A stretch of 46,598 nt of DNA from Prevotella sp. UBA2456 (GTDB lineage: Bacteria; Bacteroidota; Bacteroidia; Bacteroidales; Bacteroidaceae). The translations under genes and the position numbers were made by a program. Position 1 is the stretch's first letter. Each line of letters starts with the position of its first letter. The stretch lies in NCBI GenBank assembly GCA_002342415.1, contig DDPY01000055.1, positions 37,107 to 83,704 on the forward strand. The letters run 5' to 3'. The notes under the pieces are model-generated. The model was not told where the DNA came from, made no database searches, and saw only the letters and a list, made by a program, of their open reading frames with translations. Positions 7,810 through 16,719 of the stretch are shown here, piece after piece.

Positions 7810-10289
7810 CAGATGTTTGCAATAGACATGATGTTAGCAAATACGCCGGCTGCCGTCACTGCTGCTCCTGCTCCATAGCCCTGGATAAGCATTGGATACT
7901 CCTTGTAGCGCTCGGTGGTGAGCAGCACGATATTGTTGGAGCCTTCGAGGGGATAGAAGGGATGATCCTGCGGCACCTCTTTCAGTGCCACGCTGGTCTT
8001 GAATGATCCCTGCTCGTCGCCGCTGGCTTCCATCGTGGCGACGAAGCGCCAGCGCTTGCCTTCGGCCTCGAGCACCTTGCGTCGTGCCTCAAAGTCGGCG
8101 TCGAGTTCCGGTAGTCGCTTCCAGAAGTCGTCGAGCGAGCCCTCGAAGTAGTCGTCGGGCACGAAGAGATGCTTCTCCACGTCTGCCTGTTCTACCTTGT
8201 ATCCCGCCTCGCGGGTGAGGATGACCAGCTTGCGGATGACGTCTGTTCCGCTGAGGTCGATGCGCGGGTCGGGTTCCGAGTAGCGCTGCTCCTTGGCACG
8301 GCGTACGGTCTCAGAGAAGGGCACGTTGGCAGCAATCTCGTTGAAGATAAAGTTGAGCGTACCGCTCAGGATGGCCTCGATTTTCAGTATCTTGTCGCCC
8401 GAGTTGCACAGGTCGTTGATGGTTCCGATAATGGGCAGTCCGGCACCTACGTTGGTCTCGTAGCGGAACCATACGCCGCGATCGCGGGCAGTCTGCTTCA
8501 GCTTGATATAGCTGTCATAGTCGCTGGAGGCAGCAATCTTGTTGGCTGCCACCACGCTGATGTTGTGCTCAAGGAATGTCTGGTAGAGCATGGCTATCTG
8601 TTTGCTGGCCGTACAGTCGACGAAGACACTGTTGAAGATGTTCATCTTTACTATCTCATCGCGCATGTGGTCGGTATTGGCAGGATATCCTGCGCGTAGT
8701 GTCTGCTCATAGTTGTTCAGGTCGATGCCGTCGCGATCGAGCACAAAATTGTCAACATCCGAGATGCCTACCACGTTGAGTTTTAGTCGGCGCGACTGCA
8801 TGAGGAACTGCTGCTGGGTGCGAATCTGCTCGAGTAGCATGCCGCCTACGGTGCCGATGCCGCAGATGAAAAGGTTGAGCACCTTGTATTCAGACAGGAA
8901 GAACGAGTCGTGTAGCACGTTGAGTGACTTTCGCAGGAATCGTCCGTCGACCACAAACGAGATGTTGGTCTCTGATGCACCCTGAGCGCAGGCGATGACT
9001 GAGATGCCACTTCGTCCCAGCGTACCGAACAGTTTTCCGGCGATGCCTGGTGTCTGCTTCATGTTCTCGCCTACGATGGCAATGGTGGCCAGTCCGCTCT
9101 CCACGAGCATGGGGAACATGGCTCCAGTCTCAATCTCTTTGGCAAATTCCTGATTGAGTGCCTCGCGGGCAGCCTCTGCATCCTCGTCGCGCACACCGAT
9201 AGAGGTCGAGTTCTCCGACGAGGCCTGGCTGACCATGAACACGGAGATGCCTTTGTTGGCCAGTGTGGTGAAGATGCGGCGGTTGACACCGATGACACCC
9301 ACCATCGACAGTCCGGTGACGGTGATCAGTGTGGTGCCCTTGATGCTTGAGATGCCCTTGATGGGCTTCTGGTCGTTCTCTATATGGTCTTTGATGAGGG
9401 TTCCGGGATGTTCTGGGTTGAAGGTATTTTTGACCTTGATGGGGATATTCTTTACGCAAACGGGGTAAATCGTGGGCGGGTAGATGACCTTGGCTCCGAA
9501 GTTGCATAACTCCATGGCCTCGGTGTACGACAGTTCGTTGATGGTGTAGGCCGTCTTGATGACCTTCGGGTCGGCAGTCATGAATCCGTCAACGTCGGTC
9601 CATATCTCCAATACATCAGCATCGAGCGCTGCAGCGATGATGGCAGCGGTATAGTCGCTGCCGCCGCGTCCCAGGTTGGTTGTTTCGTGGGTGTCGCGGT
9701 CGCGGGCGATGAATCCGGGCACTACGGCAATGGCTTTGTTTGTTGCGGCAGAGTCGCAACATACGTTGGAGAAGGCTTCCTTGACGAGCTGGGTCGTAAG
9801 TTCGGCATCCAGCGTGTGGTGGCCGTTCTTCTTTTCCGTGCGGATGAAGTCGCGGCTGTTCATGCGCACGCCGTTCTTTACCAGGGCGGCAACGATGTTC
9901 GATGATAGTCGCTCGCCATACGACTCAATGGCGTCCTGTGTCTTGCGGCTCAGGTCGTGAATGAGGTAGACGCCGAAGAAAATGCTCTTCAGCTGCTCAA
10001 ACAGTGAGTCTACCCGCTTGAATAAGTCTTCACGTTTCTTGGGGTCGGTGATGATGGTATCTATCATCTGATGATGACGCTCTACAATACCATCGAACTC
10101 ATCGCGATAGCGCTTGTCACCCTTGAGGGCCATTTCGGAGATGGCAATCAGCTTGTCTGTGATGCCGTCCAGCGCGCTAACCACTACTACGACAGGTTGC
10201 GTCCGAGCCTCTGTCTCCACGATTTTCTTTAAGCTTAGAATGCTTTTTGCGGAACCTACGGACGTTCCGCCGAATTTCATTACTTTCAT
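7809..10289 (-). CDS. thrA: ThrA, bifunctional aspartokinase / homoserine dehydrogenase
   Basis: An 826-residue fusion catalysing the first and third steps from aspartate to homoserine. The N-terminal kinase begins MKVMKFGGTSVGSAKS and has the substrate segment GRGGSDYTAA. ACT-type regulatory repeats follow (around SGISVIACAQGASETNISFVV), and the NAD(P)-binding homoserine dehydrogenase part begins near residue 472 with LFICGIGTVGG. An ATG four codons upstream (10301) is an alternative start; MKVMKFGG is chosen because it fits the family. First gene of thrA-kinase-thrC, with a promoter at 10355-10384. No leader peptide rich in Thr or Ile codons and no attenuator were seen in the short leader. 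Confidence 0.93.
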   Translation of the reverse strand: MKVMKFGGTSVGSAKSILSLKKIVETEARTQPVVVVVSALDGITDKLIAISEMALKGDKRYRDEFDGIVERHHQMIDTIITDPKKREDLFKRVDSLFEQLKSIFFGVYLIHDLSRKTQDAIESYGERLSSNIVAALVKNGVRMNSRDFIRTEKKNGHHTLDAELTTQLVKEAFSNVCCDSAATNKAIAVVPGFIARDRDTHETTNLGRGGSDYTAAIIAAALDADVLEIWTDVDGFMTADPKVIKTAYTINELSYTEAMELCNFGAKVIYPPTIYPVCVKNIPIKVKNTFNPEHPGTLIKDHIENDQKPIKGISSIKGTTLITVTGLSMVGVIGVNRRIFTTLANKGISVFMVSQASSENSTSIGVRDEDAEAAREALNQEFAKEIETGAMFPMLVESGLATIAIVGENMKQTPGIAGKLFGTLGRSGISVIACAQGASETNISFVVDGRFLRKSLNVLHDSFFLSEYKVLNLFICGIGTVGGMLLEQIRTQQQFLMQSRRLKLNVVGISDVDNFVLDRDGIDLNNYEQTLRAGYPANTDHMRDEIVKMNIFNSVFVDCTASKQIAMLYQTFLEHNISVVAANKIAASSDYDSYIKLKQTARDRGVWFRYETNVGAGLPIIGTINDLCNSGDKILKIEAILSGTLNFIFNEIAANVPFSETVRRAKEQRYSEPDPRIDLSGTDVIRKLVILTREAGYKVEQADVEKHLFVPDDYFEGSLDDFWKRLPELDADFEARRKVLEAEGKRWRFVATMEASGDEQGSFKTSVALKEVPQDHPFYPLEGSNNIVLLTTERYKEYPMLIQGYGAGAAVTAAGVFANIMSIANI

Positions 10290-10354
10290 ATTTCTATGCA
10301 ATTTATCTTTCCGCAGGTACCCTTTAACGATGGGGGCTTCCTCCTACGGCACCG

Positions 10355-10384
10355 CAAAGGTAATAAGATTTCGTTAAACTACAA
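10355..10384 (-). promoter_or_regulatory. Promoter of the threonine operon
   Basis: The minus strand has TACCTTTG at 10362-10355 and TTG at 10384-10382 with a 19-base spacer. It lies 66 bases before the thrA start codon. Confidence 0.65.
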
Positions 10385-10391
10385 AAGAAAA

Positions 10392-10410
10392 GCGAGGAAA
10401 ATTTCCTCGC
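10392..10410 (-). terminator. Terminator of the acyl-CoA ligase pair
   Basis: A near-perfect inverted repeat, GCGAGGAAA / TTTCCTCGC around one central base. On the minus strand it is followed by TTTTCTTTTG. It ends transcription from the ligase genes just before the thrA promoter. Confidence 0.7.
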
Positions 10411-10432
10411 CTGCTTTCTTTTATTTATATAT

Positions 10433-12094
10433 TTATTTATATAAGAATCGCTTGATGCTTCGCTTGGGTGTCTTCTCGAACTCCTCCTTGCGTATCTCTA
10501 TTTCTGCTATTTTCTCGTAGGCGGGTAGGGTCTCGTTCAGCTGCTGGCGATTTTGCTCCATGATGTTGCGGATGTCGTCGTCGTTGAATCGCATGTTCTT
10601 CGCCTCGTCGTAGTCGGGATAGACCAGTCCTACGAGCTTGGTATCGCGCTGCACCACGACGCTCTCTACGACCATCGTCATCGAGTTGAGCTTGTCCTCG
10701 ATTTCCTCGGGATAGATGTTCTGCCCGTTGGGCCCCAGGAGCATGTTCTTTGAGCGGCCGTTGATGAAGACGTTGCCCTCCCAATCCATGGTGCCCAGGT
10801 CACCGGTGTGATACCAACCGTCCTTGTCGATGGTCTCGCGCGTGGCCTCCTCGTTCTTATAGTAGCCCAGCATCACGTTGGGACCCTTGGCCAGTATCTC
10901 GCCGGGAATCTCGGCGGGGTTGGTCGAGTTGATCTTCACCTTCATGTGGTAGGCTTCCTGTCCGCAGGAACCTTGTACGAAGGTCTGCCAGTCGCGGTAG
11001 CAGATGATAGGTGCGCACTCGGTGGCGCCGTAGCCTACGGTGTAGGGGAACTCAATTTTTTTGAGGAATGCCTCCACCTCTTGGTTGAAGGCTGCTCCGC
11101 CGATGATGACCTCGTAGAGCTCACCACCAAAGGCCTTCACTACTTCTTGGCAGATCATTTCCCTCACCTTTTTCGAGATGACGGGCATAGCCAGCAGCAG
11201 TCGCATGCGGTTGTTCTGTATCTTGGGGAACACCTTCTTGCGGATAATTTTCTCAATGACCAGTGGCACGGCGATAATAATCTTGGGCTTGATGTCGGCA
11301 AAGGCCTGTGCGATGATGGCCGGAGAGGGCACACGGTTGAGGTAGTAGACGTGGCAGCCGTGCAGGAACTCGAAGATAAACTCGAAGGCCATGCCGTACA
11401 TGTGTGCCATGGGCAGGATGGAGATGATGCGGTCGGCGGGCTTGATGATTTTTCCCAATACGTGCTCTGCGAAGTCGTAGTTCGACCAGACGGCGCGGTA
11501 GGGAATCATTACGCCTTTCGAGAATCCCGTGGTGCCAGAGGTGTAGTTGATGAGCGCCAGCTCGTCTCCGTTCTCCTCTATATAATAATGTACGTGCTCC
11601 TTGCGGAAGTATTTGGGGAATTTCTTTCCGTAAAGCTCGTTCAGATGTTCGCGAGCGTAGGTCAGCTTGTCCGTGCGGCTCACCATCAACGAGTAGTCGG
11701 GGTTGTTGATGATGCCTTCCAGATGGGGCATTTGCATCGGGTCAATTTGTGTGGCCACATGGTCGCCCACGAAGAGTAACTTAGCGTCGGAGTGGTTGAC
11801 GATGTTGTGTATTTGGTCGGCCATGAACTCGTGTAGGATGGGCACGGCCACGGCACCGTAGGTGAGGGTGGCGAGAAAGGCCACGGCCCACTGGCTCGAG
11901 TTGCGCCCGCAGAGGGCTATCTTGTCGCCGCGCTCCACGCCGCAGTTCTCGAACAGGATGTGCAGTTTTTCAATCTTGCGTGCCACGTCGTGATACTGCA
12001 AGGTGGCACCCTTGTAGTCGGTCAGTGCATCCAGGTCCCAGTGGTCGATGATGCTCTGCTGTATCAGTTGGTTAAAACTGGGGTAGTTTTCCAT
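10433..12094 (-). CDS. AMP-binding long-chain acyl-CoA ligase-like protein (second copy)
   Basis: A 553-residue ANL-superfamily enzyme, expected to adenylate a carboxylic acid (probably a fatty acid) and transfer it to CoA or an ACP. Motifs: ATP P-loop INYTSGTTGFSKGVM near residue 180-194, GYGATECAPIICY (A5), GWYHTGDLG (A7) and the C-terminal catalytic lysine region EKTPKRSIKRFLYK (A10). It begins 6 bases after the stop of the next gene upstream (12101-13759), a close paralogue, so the two are one operon made by tandem duplication. The lipid/polyene operon at 14152-25751 lies upstream on the same strand; a role in supplying or recycling acyl chains for it is a guess. The exact substrate cannot be read from sequence. 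Confidence 0.85.
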   Translation of the reverse strand: MENYPSFNQLIQQSIIDHWDLDALTDYKGATLQYHDVARKIEKLHILFENCGVERGDKIALCGRNSSQWAVAFLATLTYGAVAVPILHEFMADQIHNIVNHSDAKLLFVGDHVATQIDPMQMPHLEGIINNPDYSLMVSRTDKLTYAREHLNELYGKKFPKYFRKEHVHYYIEENGDELALINYTSGTTGFSKGVMIPYRAVWSNYDFAEHVLGKIIKPADRIISILPMAHMYGMAFEFIFEFLHGCHVYYLNRVPSPAIIAQAFADIKPKIIIAVPLVIEKIIRKKVFPKIQNNRMRLLLAMPVISKKVREMICQEVVKAFGGELYEVIIGGAAFNQEVEAFLKKIEFPYTVGYGATECAPIICYRDWQTFVQGSCGQEAYHMKVKINSTNPAEIPGEILAKGPNVMLGYYKNEEATRETIDKDGWYHTGDLGTMDWEGNVFINGRSKNMLLGPNGQNIYPEEIEDKLNSMTMVVESVVVQRDTKLVGLVYPDYDEAKNMRFNDDDIRNIMEQNRQQLNETLPAYEKIAEIEIRKEEFEKTPKRSIKRFLYK

Positions 12095-12100
12095 AATACC

Positions 12101-13759
12101 TTATTTATATAGATAACGTTTAATACTCTTCTTAGGTGTCTTCATGAATTCCTGCTGCTGCAGCTCGAAGTCCTGTATCTTGCTGTACATGGGCAGGGTG
12201 TCGTTCAGCTGCTGGCGGTTCTGCTCCATGATGCCTTCGAGGTCCTCCTGGGAGAATCTCATGTTACGGGCCTCGTCCATGTCGGGGTAGACCAGTGCCA
12301 CCAACTTGTCGCCGCGCTGCACGATGAGGCTTTCGCTCACCATCGTCATCGAGTTAAGCCTGTCCTCTATCTCCTCGGGGTAGACGTTCTGCCCGTTGGC
12401 TCCTAAGAGCATGTTCTTCAGGCGACCACGGATGAAAATATGTCCGTCGGCCGACATCGTGGCCAAGTCGCCCGTGTGATACCATCCATCCTGGTCGATG
12501 GCCTGGCGCGTGGCCTCCTCGTTCTTGTAGTAGCCCAGCATCACGTGCATGCCGCGCGTCACTATCTCGCCCTCCGTATTCATGGGGTCGGCCGACAGTA
12601 TCTTCACCTCCATGTTTTCGACGGCGGTTCCGCACGAACCGGGCTCGAAGACGTGATAGTCGCTATACGAGATGAGCGGTGCACACTCGGTAGTGCCGTA
12701 GCCCACGGTGATGGGGAACTCGATGCTCTTCAGAAACTGCTCTATTTCCTGATTCAGCGGTGCTCCGCCCACGATGACCTCGTAGGCGCGGCCGCCAAAG
12801 GCATTGTACACTTCCTGACAGATACGCTCCTTCACCTTCTTCGACACGACGGGCATCTGCAGCAGCAGCTTCACGGCGTTGCTTTGTATCTTGGGGAACA
12901 CGCGCTTGCGGATGATCTTCTCAATAATCAGCGGCACGGCAATGACCACGTCCGGGCACACCTCCTTGAAAGCCTCGGCAATGACTGCCGGCGACGGCAG
13001 GCGGGTGAGGAAGTAGAGATGATAGCCCGAGCAGAAGGGGAACAGGAACTCCATAGACATGCCATACATGTGGGCCATAGGCAGGATGCTCAGCGTGCGC
13101 GAGAATTTCGGCATGTGTACGCCTAAGCGCTTCTGGCAGAAGTCTACGTTGCCCCAGATGGCGCGGTAGGGCAGCATTACGCCCTTCGAGAATCCCGTGG
13201 TGCCGCTGGTGTAGTTAATCATGCACAGCTCCTCGGCCGTGTCCTGATGCCAGCGAATGTCCTCGCGGCGGAAGGCGTTGGGATATTTGCGCCCGAAGAG
13301 CTCGTTGAGCCGTTCGCGGGCATCGGTCAGTTGCTCGTTGTGCGACACGTAGAGCGAGAAATCTGGTAGGTTCAGAATGCCCTCCAGACGGGGCATTGCC
13401 GACTCATCTATTTGGTTCACCACGAAGTCGCCCACAAACAGCAGGCGGCTCTCGGAGTGGTTCACAATGTTATGGATTTGCTCTCCATTGAACTCGTGGA
13501 GGATGGGCACGATGACGGCCCCGTAGGTCAGTGTGGCTAGAAAGGCTACCGCCCAGTGGGCCGAGTTGCGCCCACATATGGCAATGCGGTCGCCTTTCCT
13601 GATGCCGGCGGCCTCCATCATGATGTGGAGTTTCTCTATCTTGCGGGCTACGTCGTGATATTGCAGCGTAGCGCCTTTGTAGTCTGTCAGCGCGTCGAGC
13701 AGCCAGTTGTCCTTAATCGTCGTTTCGATGTAGGAGTTAAAACTTGGTATGTTGTTCAT
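12101..13759 (-). CDS. AMP-binding long-chain acyl-CoA ligase-like protein (first copy)
   Basis: A 552-residue ANL-superfamily ligase with P-loop INYTSGTTGFSKGVM (about 178-192), GYGTTECAPLISY, GWYHTGDLA and C-terminal KTPKKSIKRYLYK. It shares long identical stretches with the next gene, such as LDALTDYKGATLQYHDVARK and HMYGM, so the pair arose by duplication; their acyl-pocket regions differ more. It is first in the two-gene operon and has a complete promoter at 13793-13824. An inverted repeat GCACAAA/TTTGTGC at 13771-13793 covers the expected transcription start and could be an operator. Confidence 0.85.
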   Translation of the reverse strand: MNNIPSFNSYIETTIKDNWLLDALTDYKGATLQYHDVARKIEKLHIMMEAAGIRKGDRIAICGRNSAHWAVAFLATLTYGAVIVPILHEFNGEQIHNIVNHSESRLLFVGDFVVNQIDESAMPRLEGILNLPDFSLYVSHNEQLTDARERLNELFGRKYPNAFRREDIRWHQDTAEELCMINYTSGTTGFSKGVMLPYRAIWGNVDFCQKRLGVHMPKFSRTLSILPMAHMYGMSMEFLFPFCSGYHLYFLTRLPSPAVIAEAFKEVCPDVVIAVPLIIEKIIRKRVFPKIQSNAVKLLLQMPVVSKKVKERICQEVYNAFGGRAYEVIVGGAPLNQEIEQFLKSIEFPITVGYGTTECAPLISYSDYHVFEPGSCGTAVENMEVKILSADPMNTEGEIVTRGMHVMLGYYKNEEATRQAIDQDGWYHTGDLATMSADGHIFIRGRLKNMLLGANGQNVYPEEIEDRLNSMTMVSESLIVQRGDKLVALVYPDMDEARNMRFSQEDLEGIMEQNRQQLNDTLPMYSKIQDFELQQQEFMKTPKKSIKRYLYK

Positions 13760-13770
13760 TACCTCTTATT

Positions 13771-13793
13771 GCACAAATTTCATAATTTTGTGC
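13771..13793. promoter_or_regulatory. Operator-like inverted repeat at the ligase promoter
   Basis: GCACAAA (13771-13777) and TTTGTGC (13787-13793) are inverted around 9 bases, directly downstream of the -7 box. Another GCACAA half-site lies at 13812-13817 within the -33/-7 spacer. The placement suits a repressor; no regulator can be assigned. Confidence 0.4.
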
Positions 13794-13824
13794 AAAGGTA
13801 ACACCTTTTCTGCACAATCCCAAA
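13793..13824 (-). promoter_or_regulatory. Promoter of the acyl-CoA ligase pair
   Basis: The minus strand shows TACCTTTG at 13800-13793 and TTTG at 13824-13821, spacer 20 bases. Confidence 0.7.
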
Positions 13825-13935
13825 AAAAATGTGCAATATTTTATGTGGCACAGAAAAAAAGACAACATAACCGAAAAAAGTAACAAAACAAAATCCCATA
13901 GCCCCTAATGTCTTACTACGCCATAGTTGGAAATG

Positions 13936-13973
13936 AATAACCCTGCCTTATCACAAAATAAGGCAGGGTTATT
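13936..13973. repeat. Perfect 16-bp inverted repeat
   Basis: AATAACCCTGCCTTAT (13936-13951) is perfectly inverted at 13958-13973 around loop CACAAA. Right after it CCAATAA...TTATTGG (13976-13996) forms a smaller hairpin whose core AGGCAGG repeats part of the first arm. No T-tract follows on either strand. The rest of the gene-free stretch 13825-14088 holds only A-rich sequence before and mixed sequence after. Confidence 0.85.
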
Positions 13974-14088
13974 GACCAATAAAGGCAGGTTATTGGCTGA
14001 CAGCCTACGGGTGTTGGGGGGCTGCTTCGGGCAGGCAATCATAACTGTTTTGATATTGTTGATTACGATGTTTTTTTTGACGGAATAC

Positions 14089-14135
14089 GAGGAATCGGGG
14101 ATTGCACTATATATATGTGCAATCCCCGATTCCTC
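14089..14135. terminator. Perfect 19-bp hairpin at the 3' end of the lipid/polyene operon
   Basis: GAGGAATCGGGGATTGCAC (14089-14107) is perfectly inverted at 14117-14135 around the loop TATATATAT. It lies 16 bases beyond the stop of the last operon gene, the place of a terminator or 3'-end stabiliser. The nearest T-run on the minus strand (14079-14072) is about 10 bases after the stem, so it is not a textbook intrinsic terminator. Confidence 0.55.
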
Positions 14136-14151
14136 AAAATCTTTCCGCGCA

Positions 14152-16719
14152 TCAGAAGCTGAAGGCTATGACGTAGCGCATGCCCCACTTAGGACTGGTG
14201 GGCAGATCGTTGTATGCCAGTCGGTGGACGTACTCCACGTGGAAGAACTTGAAGATGTTGTGCACACCAAGCACGAGTTCGGCATAGGGACGGTTGGGAT
14301 CCATGATGCTTGTGCCGTCGGGGAAGTGCATGAGCTTCTTGTTGCCACGGTTTTGCTCAAGGTAGGGGTTGTTCTTGTCGGAGAGCTCACCCCAGAGCAT
14401 ACGTATGCCGATGTACTCGCGCCAGTGAAGCCGCTTGAGCAGGGGTATACGGTTGAATATCTTGCCGTTGAGGTCCCAGGATACCATGAGCGATGCAAAG
14501 CGGTCGTTGAGGAACTCCATGGTGTTGATGAGGTTGAAAGTCTCGGGCAGGATGATGTACGACTGGTTGGCAGCAGGGTGTATGAGCAGGGGGTAGGGCA
14601 CTTGGCTCCACTGCACGCCGCCCTTGAGGCTGACATCGAGTTTGCCCCAGCTGCTGAGCCAGAAGCGCTTGTAGATGCTGACCTCGGTATAGTTGTAGTT
14701 GTAGTCGCCTCCCAGTATACCGTCAAATCCCATTGTATGGGAAACGCTGAAGACAGGTGCGTCGAGATTGATGACGCGTCGGCGCAGCTTGTTGTTGATA
14801 TAAGTCTCGCCGGGTGCATAGCGTAGCTTGCCGGTAACCTCCGTGGTGCGGATGTACTCGCCATTGCCGTGACGCTCGTACTGAGTGCGGCGGGGCTGGT
14901 TGAGGGTGCGGAACGACATGTGTCCGGCAGCCTCGTTTTCCTCGACTTTGCCTATCAGCGTGCCCTTCAGGCCCCAGTCGGTCTCGTAGTCGAAGGTGAC
15001 CTGCTGGCGGTTGTAGAACATCATCTTGTTGGTCTCGGCCCATTTCAGCGCTACCATGAAGTTATCCTTGTCGGTGTCCATGAAACGGTCGCCGGGCGAG
15101 CATACGTCGCGGTTCATCTGGATGGTCATGGTGCGGCGCGGGAACTCGTGGGGCAAGTATTTCTTGGGGTTGAGCGAGTAGGTGATCTCGGCGTTGTAGT
15201 AGTTCTTATGGCTGCCCCAACCTCGTCCCACATAACCAGAGAGGAAGAAGTGCTTGGAGAGGTTGGCGGTGGTCTTTACCGAAAATCGCGAGCGCCAGCC
15301 GTCCACATAGTTGCGGGTGAGGATGGTGTTCACGGGGCAGATGTCGACATAGTTGGGCGTACTAGTCTCAATGGAGTTCTCGAAGAGTGCCTTGAGTCCG
15401 AAGATGACATACTTCATGCCCTTGACGTTCTCGATGCGATGGATGAACTTGTCCATCGAGCTCTCGCTCTTGGTGAGCTCCACCTGCCGGTACTGCTTCC
15501 AGAAGCTCTCGTCGCGCATCTGGGCGTCGGCCTCGGTGACCTCCTTGGCAAGCCCTCGGAAGAGCTTCTTGGGGATGGGGTCGAAGGCATAGTCACTCAG
15601 TCGGGTGGTGCGGGTGACGATGGCCGAGCGCAGGAAGCTGGCCAGCTCGAGCTCGGTGGCCATGTCGTCGACTGTGAGTACCCACTGGCCGTTGGGCAGC
15701 TTGACATAGTCCTGGAGTATCTTGACATTCTTGACGAAATTGACATTGGACTGCTTGGGGATGGTCATCTCGCAGCGCCGCACATGGAGTGTGGAGTCCT
15801 TGAGAATATAGAGGTCGCCGCGGAATCCCATGTCGTTCTGGTTGTTGGGCAGGAAGTGCAGGTGTATGCAGGAGTCGCGCTCAACGGTGAGGGTGTCCTC
15901 GATGTAGTAGCGGTAGAAACCGATGCCCTCTTTGGATATGGGCGAGATGAAGGGATACTGCAACAGTCGGATATGGTCCTGATAGAGGTCGATGTCTGTA
16001 AACACGTCCTTGAGTACGGTGTTGATGATGTCGCCAGTCTGGAAAAGGTGGTTGACACCCTTCGAGGTCTGCCCGGTGATGATGGTCTTCTCGGAGCGGG
16101 GATTGCGGCGGTAGACTTTTTGCGACACGGTCTCGTCGACGCTGACGGGCAAGATGAGCTTGCCGGTAACCTTGCTTTCCTCGACCTGGTCGAGCAGCCA
16201 GGGATGCTTCTTGAAGGTTCCCTGCTCCAGCTGTTCGGGCTTGAGGTCGTTGAGCGACAGCGTGATCTTCTCGTACTTGTTGTACTGATAGAAGTCGTTC
16301 AGGCTGAGGTCTGTCTTCTGTTTGGCAGCCACCACGCGCTTCATGAGCTCGACGGCGGGATTGTTCTTACGACTGTAGTGGCCGCGCTTGGCCTTGACCG
16401 TCACCTCGGCGAGCTGCTGGCGGTCGGTCTTGAGCTTAATATTCAGACGAGCCTTGGTCTTAGGACCTATCTGTACGATGCGCGACTTGTAGCCCACGGC
16501 GCTGAAGGTGATATTCCACCCCTGATGGCGGGCTATGGAGTAGTGACCGTTGATGTCGGAGACAACAGCCACATTATGTCCCTTGTACACTACACTGGCA
16601 AAGGGTATACTGTCGCCGGTCTCTGCATCGGTGATAGTACCACTGATGTGTTGCGTCTGGGCCGTTGTAACTACCAGACAGGTCAGTATCAATAAGATGA
16701 ATACGCTCAGTCTTTTCAT
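14152..16719 (-). CDS. DUF5686 / carboxypeptidase-like regulatory domain outer-membrane protein
   Basis: An 855-residue protein with signal peptide MKRLSVFILLILTCLVVTTAQ, then a CarboxypepD_reg-like beta-sandwich (about 24-110: HISGTITDAETGDSIPFASVVYKG..DINGHYSI..GYKSRIVQIG), then a long region of the DUF5686 type with many aromatic-alternating strands and a C-terminal Phe (VIAFSF), as in outer-membrane beta-barrels. The molecular role of DUF5686 is unknown to me. Its ATG overlaps the stop of the LolA-like gene by four bases (ATGA), so it is the last gene of the operon. Context suggests it receives, inserts or displays the operon's lipid product at the outer membrane; that is inference. Confidence 0.8.
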   Translation of the reverse strand: MKRLSVFILLILTCLVVTTAQTQHISGTITDAETGDSIPFASVVYKGHNVAVVSDINGHYSIARHQGWNITFSAVGYKSRIVQIGPKTKARLNIKLKTDRQQLAEVTVKAKRGHYSRKNNPAVELMKRVVAAKQKTDLSLNDFYQYNKYEKITLSLNDLKPEQLEQGTFKKHPWLLDQVEESKVTGKLILPVSVDETVSQKVYRRNPRSEKTIITGQTSKGVNHLFQTGDIINTVLKDVFTDIDLYQDHIRLLQYPFISPISKEGIGFYRYYIEDTLTVERDSCIHLHFLPNNQNDMGFRGDLYILKDSTLHVRRCEMTIPKQSNVNFVKNVKILQDYVKLPNGQWVLTVDDMATELELASFLRSAIVTRTTRLSDYAFDPIPKKLFRGLAKEVTEADAQMRDESFWKQYRQVELTKSESSMDKFIHRIENVKGMKYVIFGLKALFENSIETSTPNYVDICPVNTILTRNYVDGWRSRFSVKTTANLSKHFFLSGYVGRGWGSHKNYYNAEITYSLNPKKYLPHEFPRRTMTIQMNRDVCSPGDRFMDTDKDNFMVALKWAETNKMMFYNRQQVTFDYETDWGLKGTLIGKVEENEAAGHMSFRTLNQPRRTQYERHGNGEYIRTTEVTGKLRYAPGETYINNKLRRRVINLDAPVFSVSHTMGFDGILGGDYNYNYTEVSIYKRFWLSSWGKLDVSLKGGVQWSQVPYPLLIHPAANQSYIILPETFNLINTMEFLNDRFASLMVSWDLNGKIFNRIPLLKRLHWREYIGIRMLWGELSDKNNPYLEQNRGNKKLMHFPDGTSIMDPNRPYAELVLGVHNIFKFFHVEYVHRLAYNDLPTSPKWGMRYVIAFSF

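Noticed and set aside
10290..10432. Threonine attenuator or riboswitch upstream of thrA
   Set aside because: The leader is short, without a Thr/Ile-rich leader peptide or antiterminator pairing; the hairpin at 10392-10410 belongs to the upstream ligase genes.
10808..11779. 323-codon open frame on the plus strand
   Set aside because: Antisense to the acyl-CoA ligase gene, which has all its motifs; no start context or domain.
14869..16695. 608-codon open frame on the plus strand
   Set aside because: It is antisense to the DUF5686 gene, has no recognisable domain, and reflects the codon bias of the real gene opposite.
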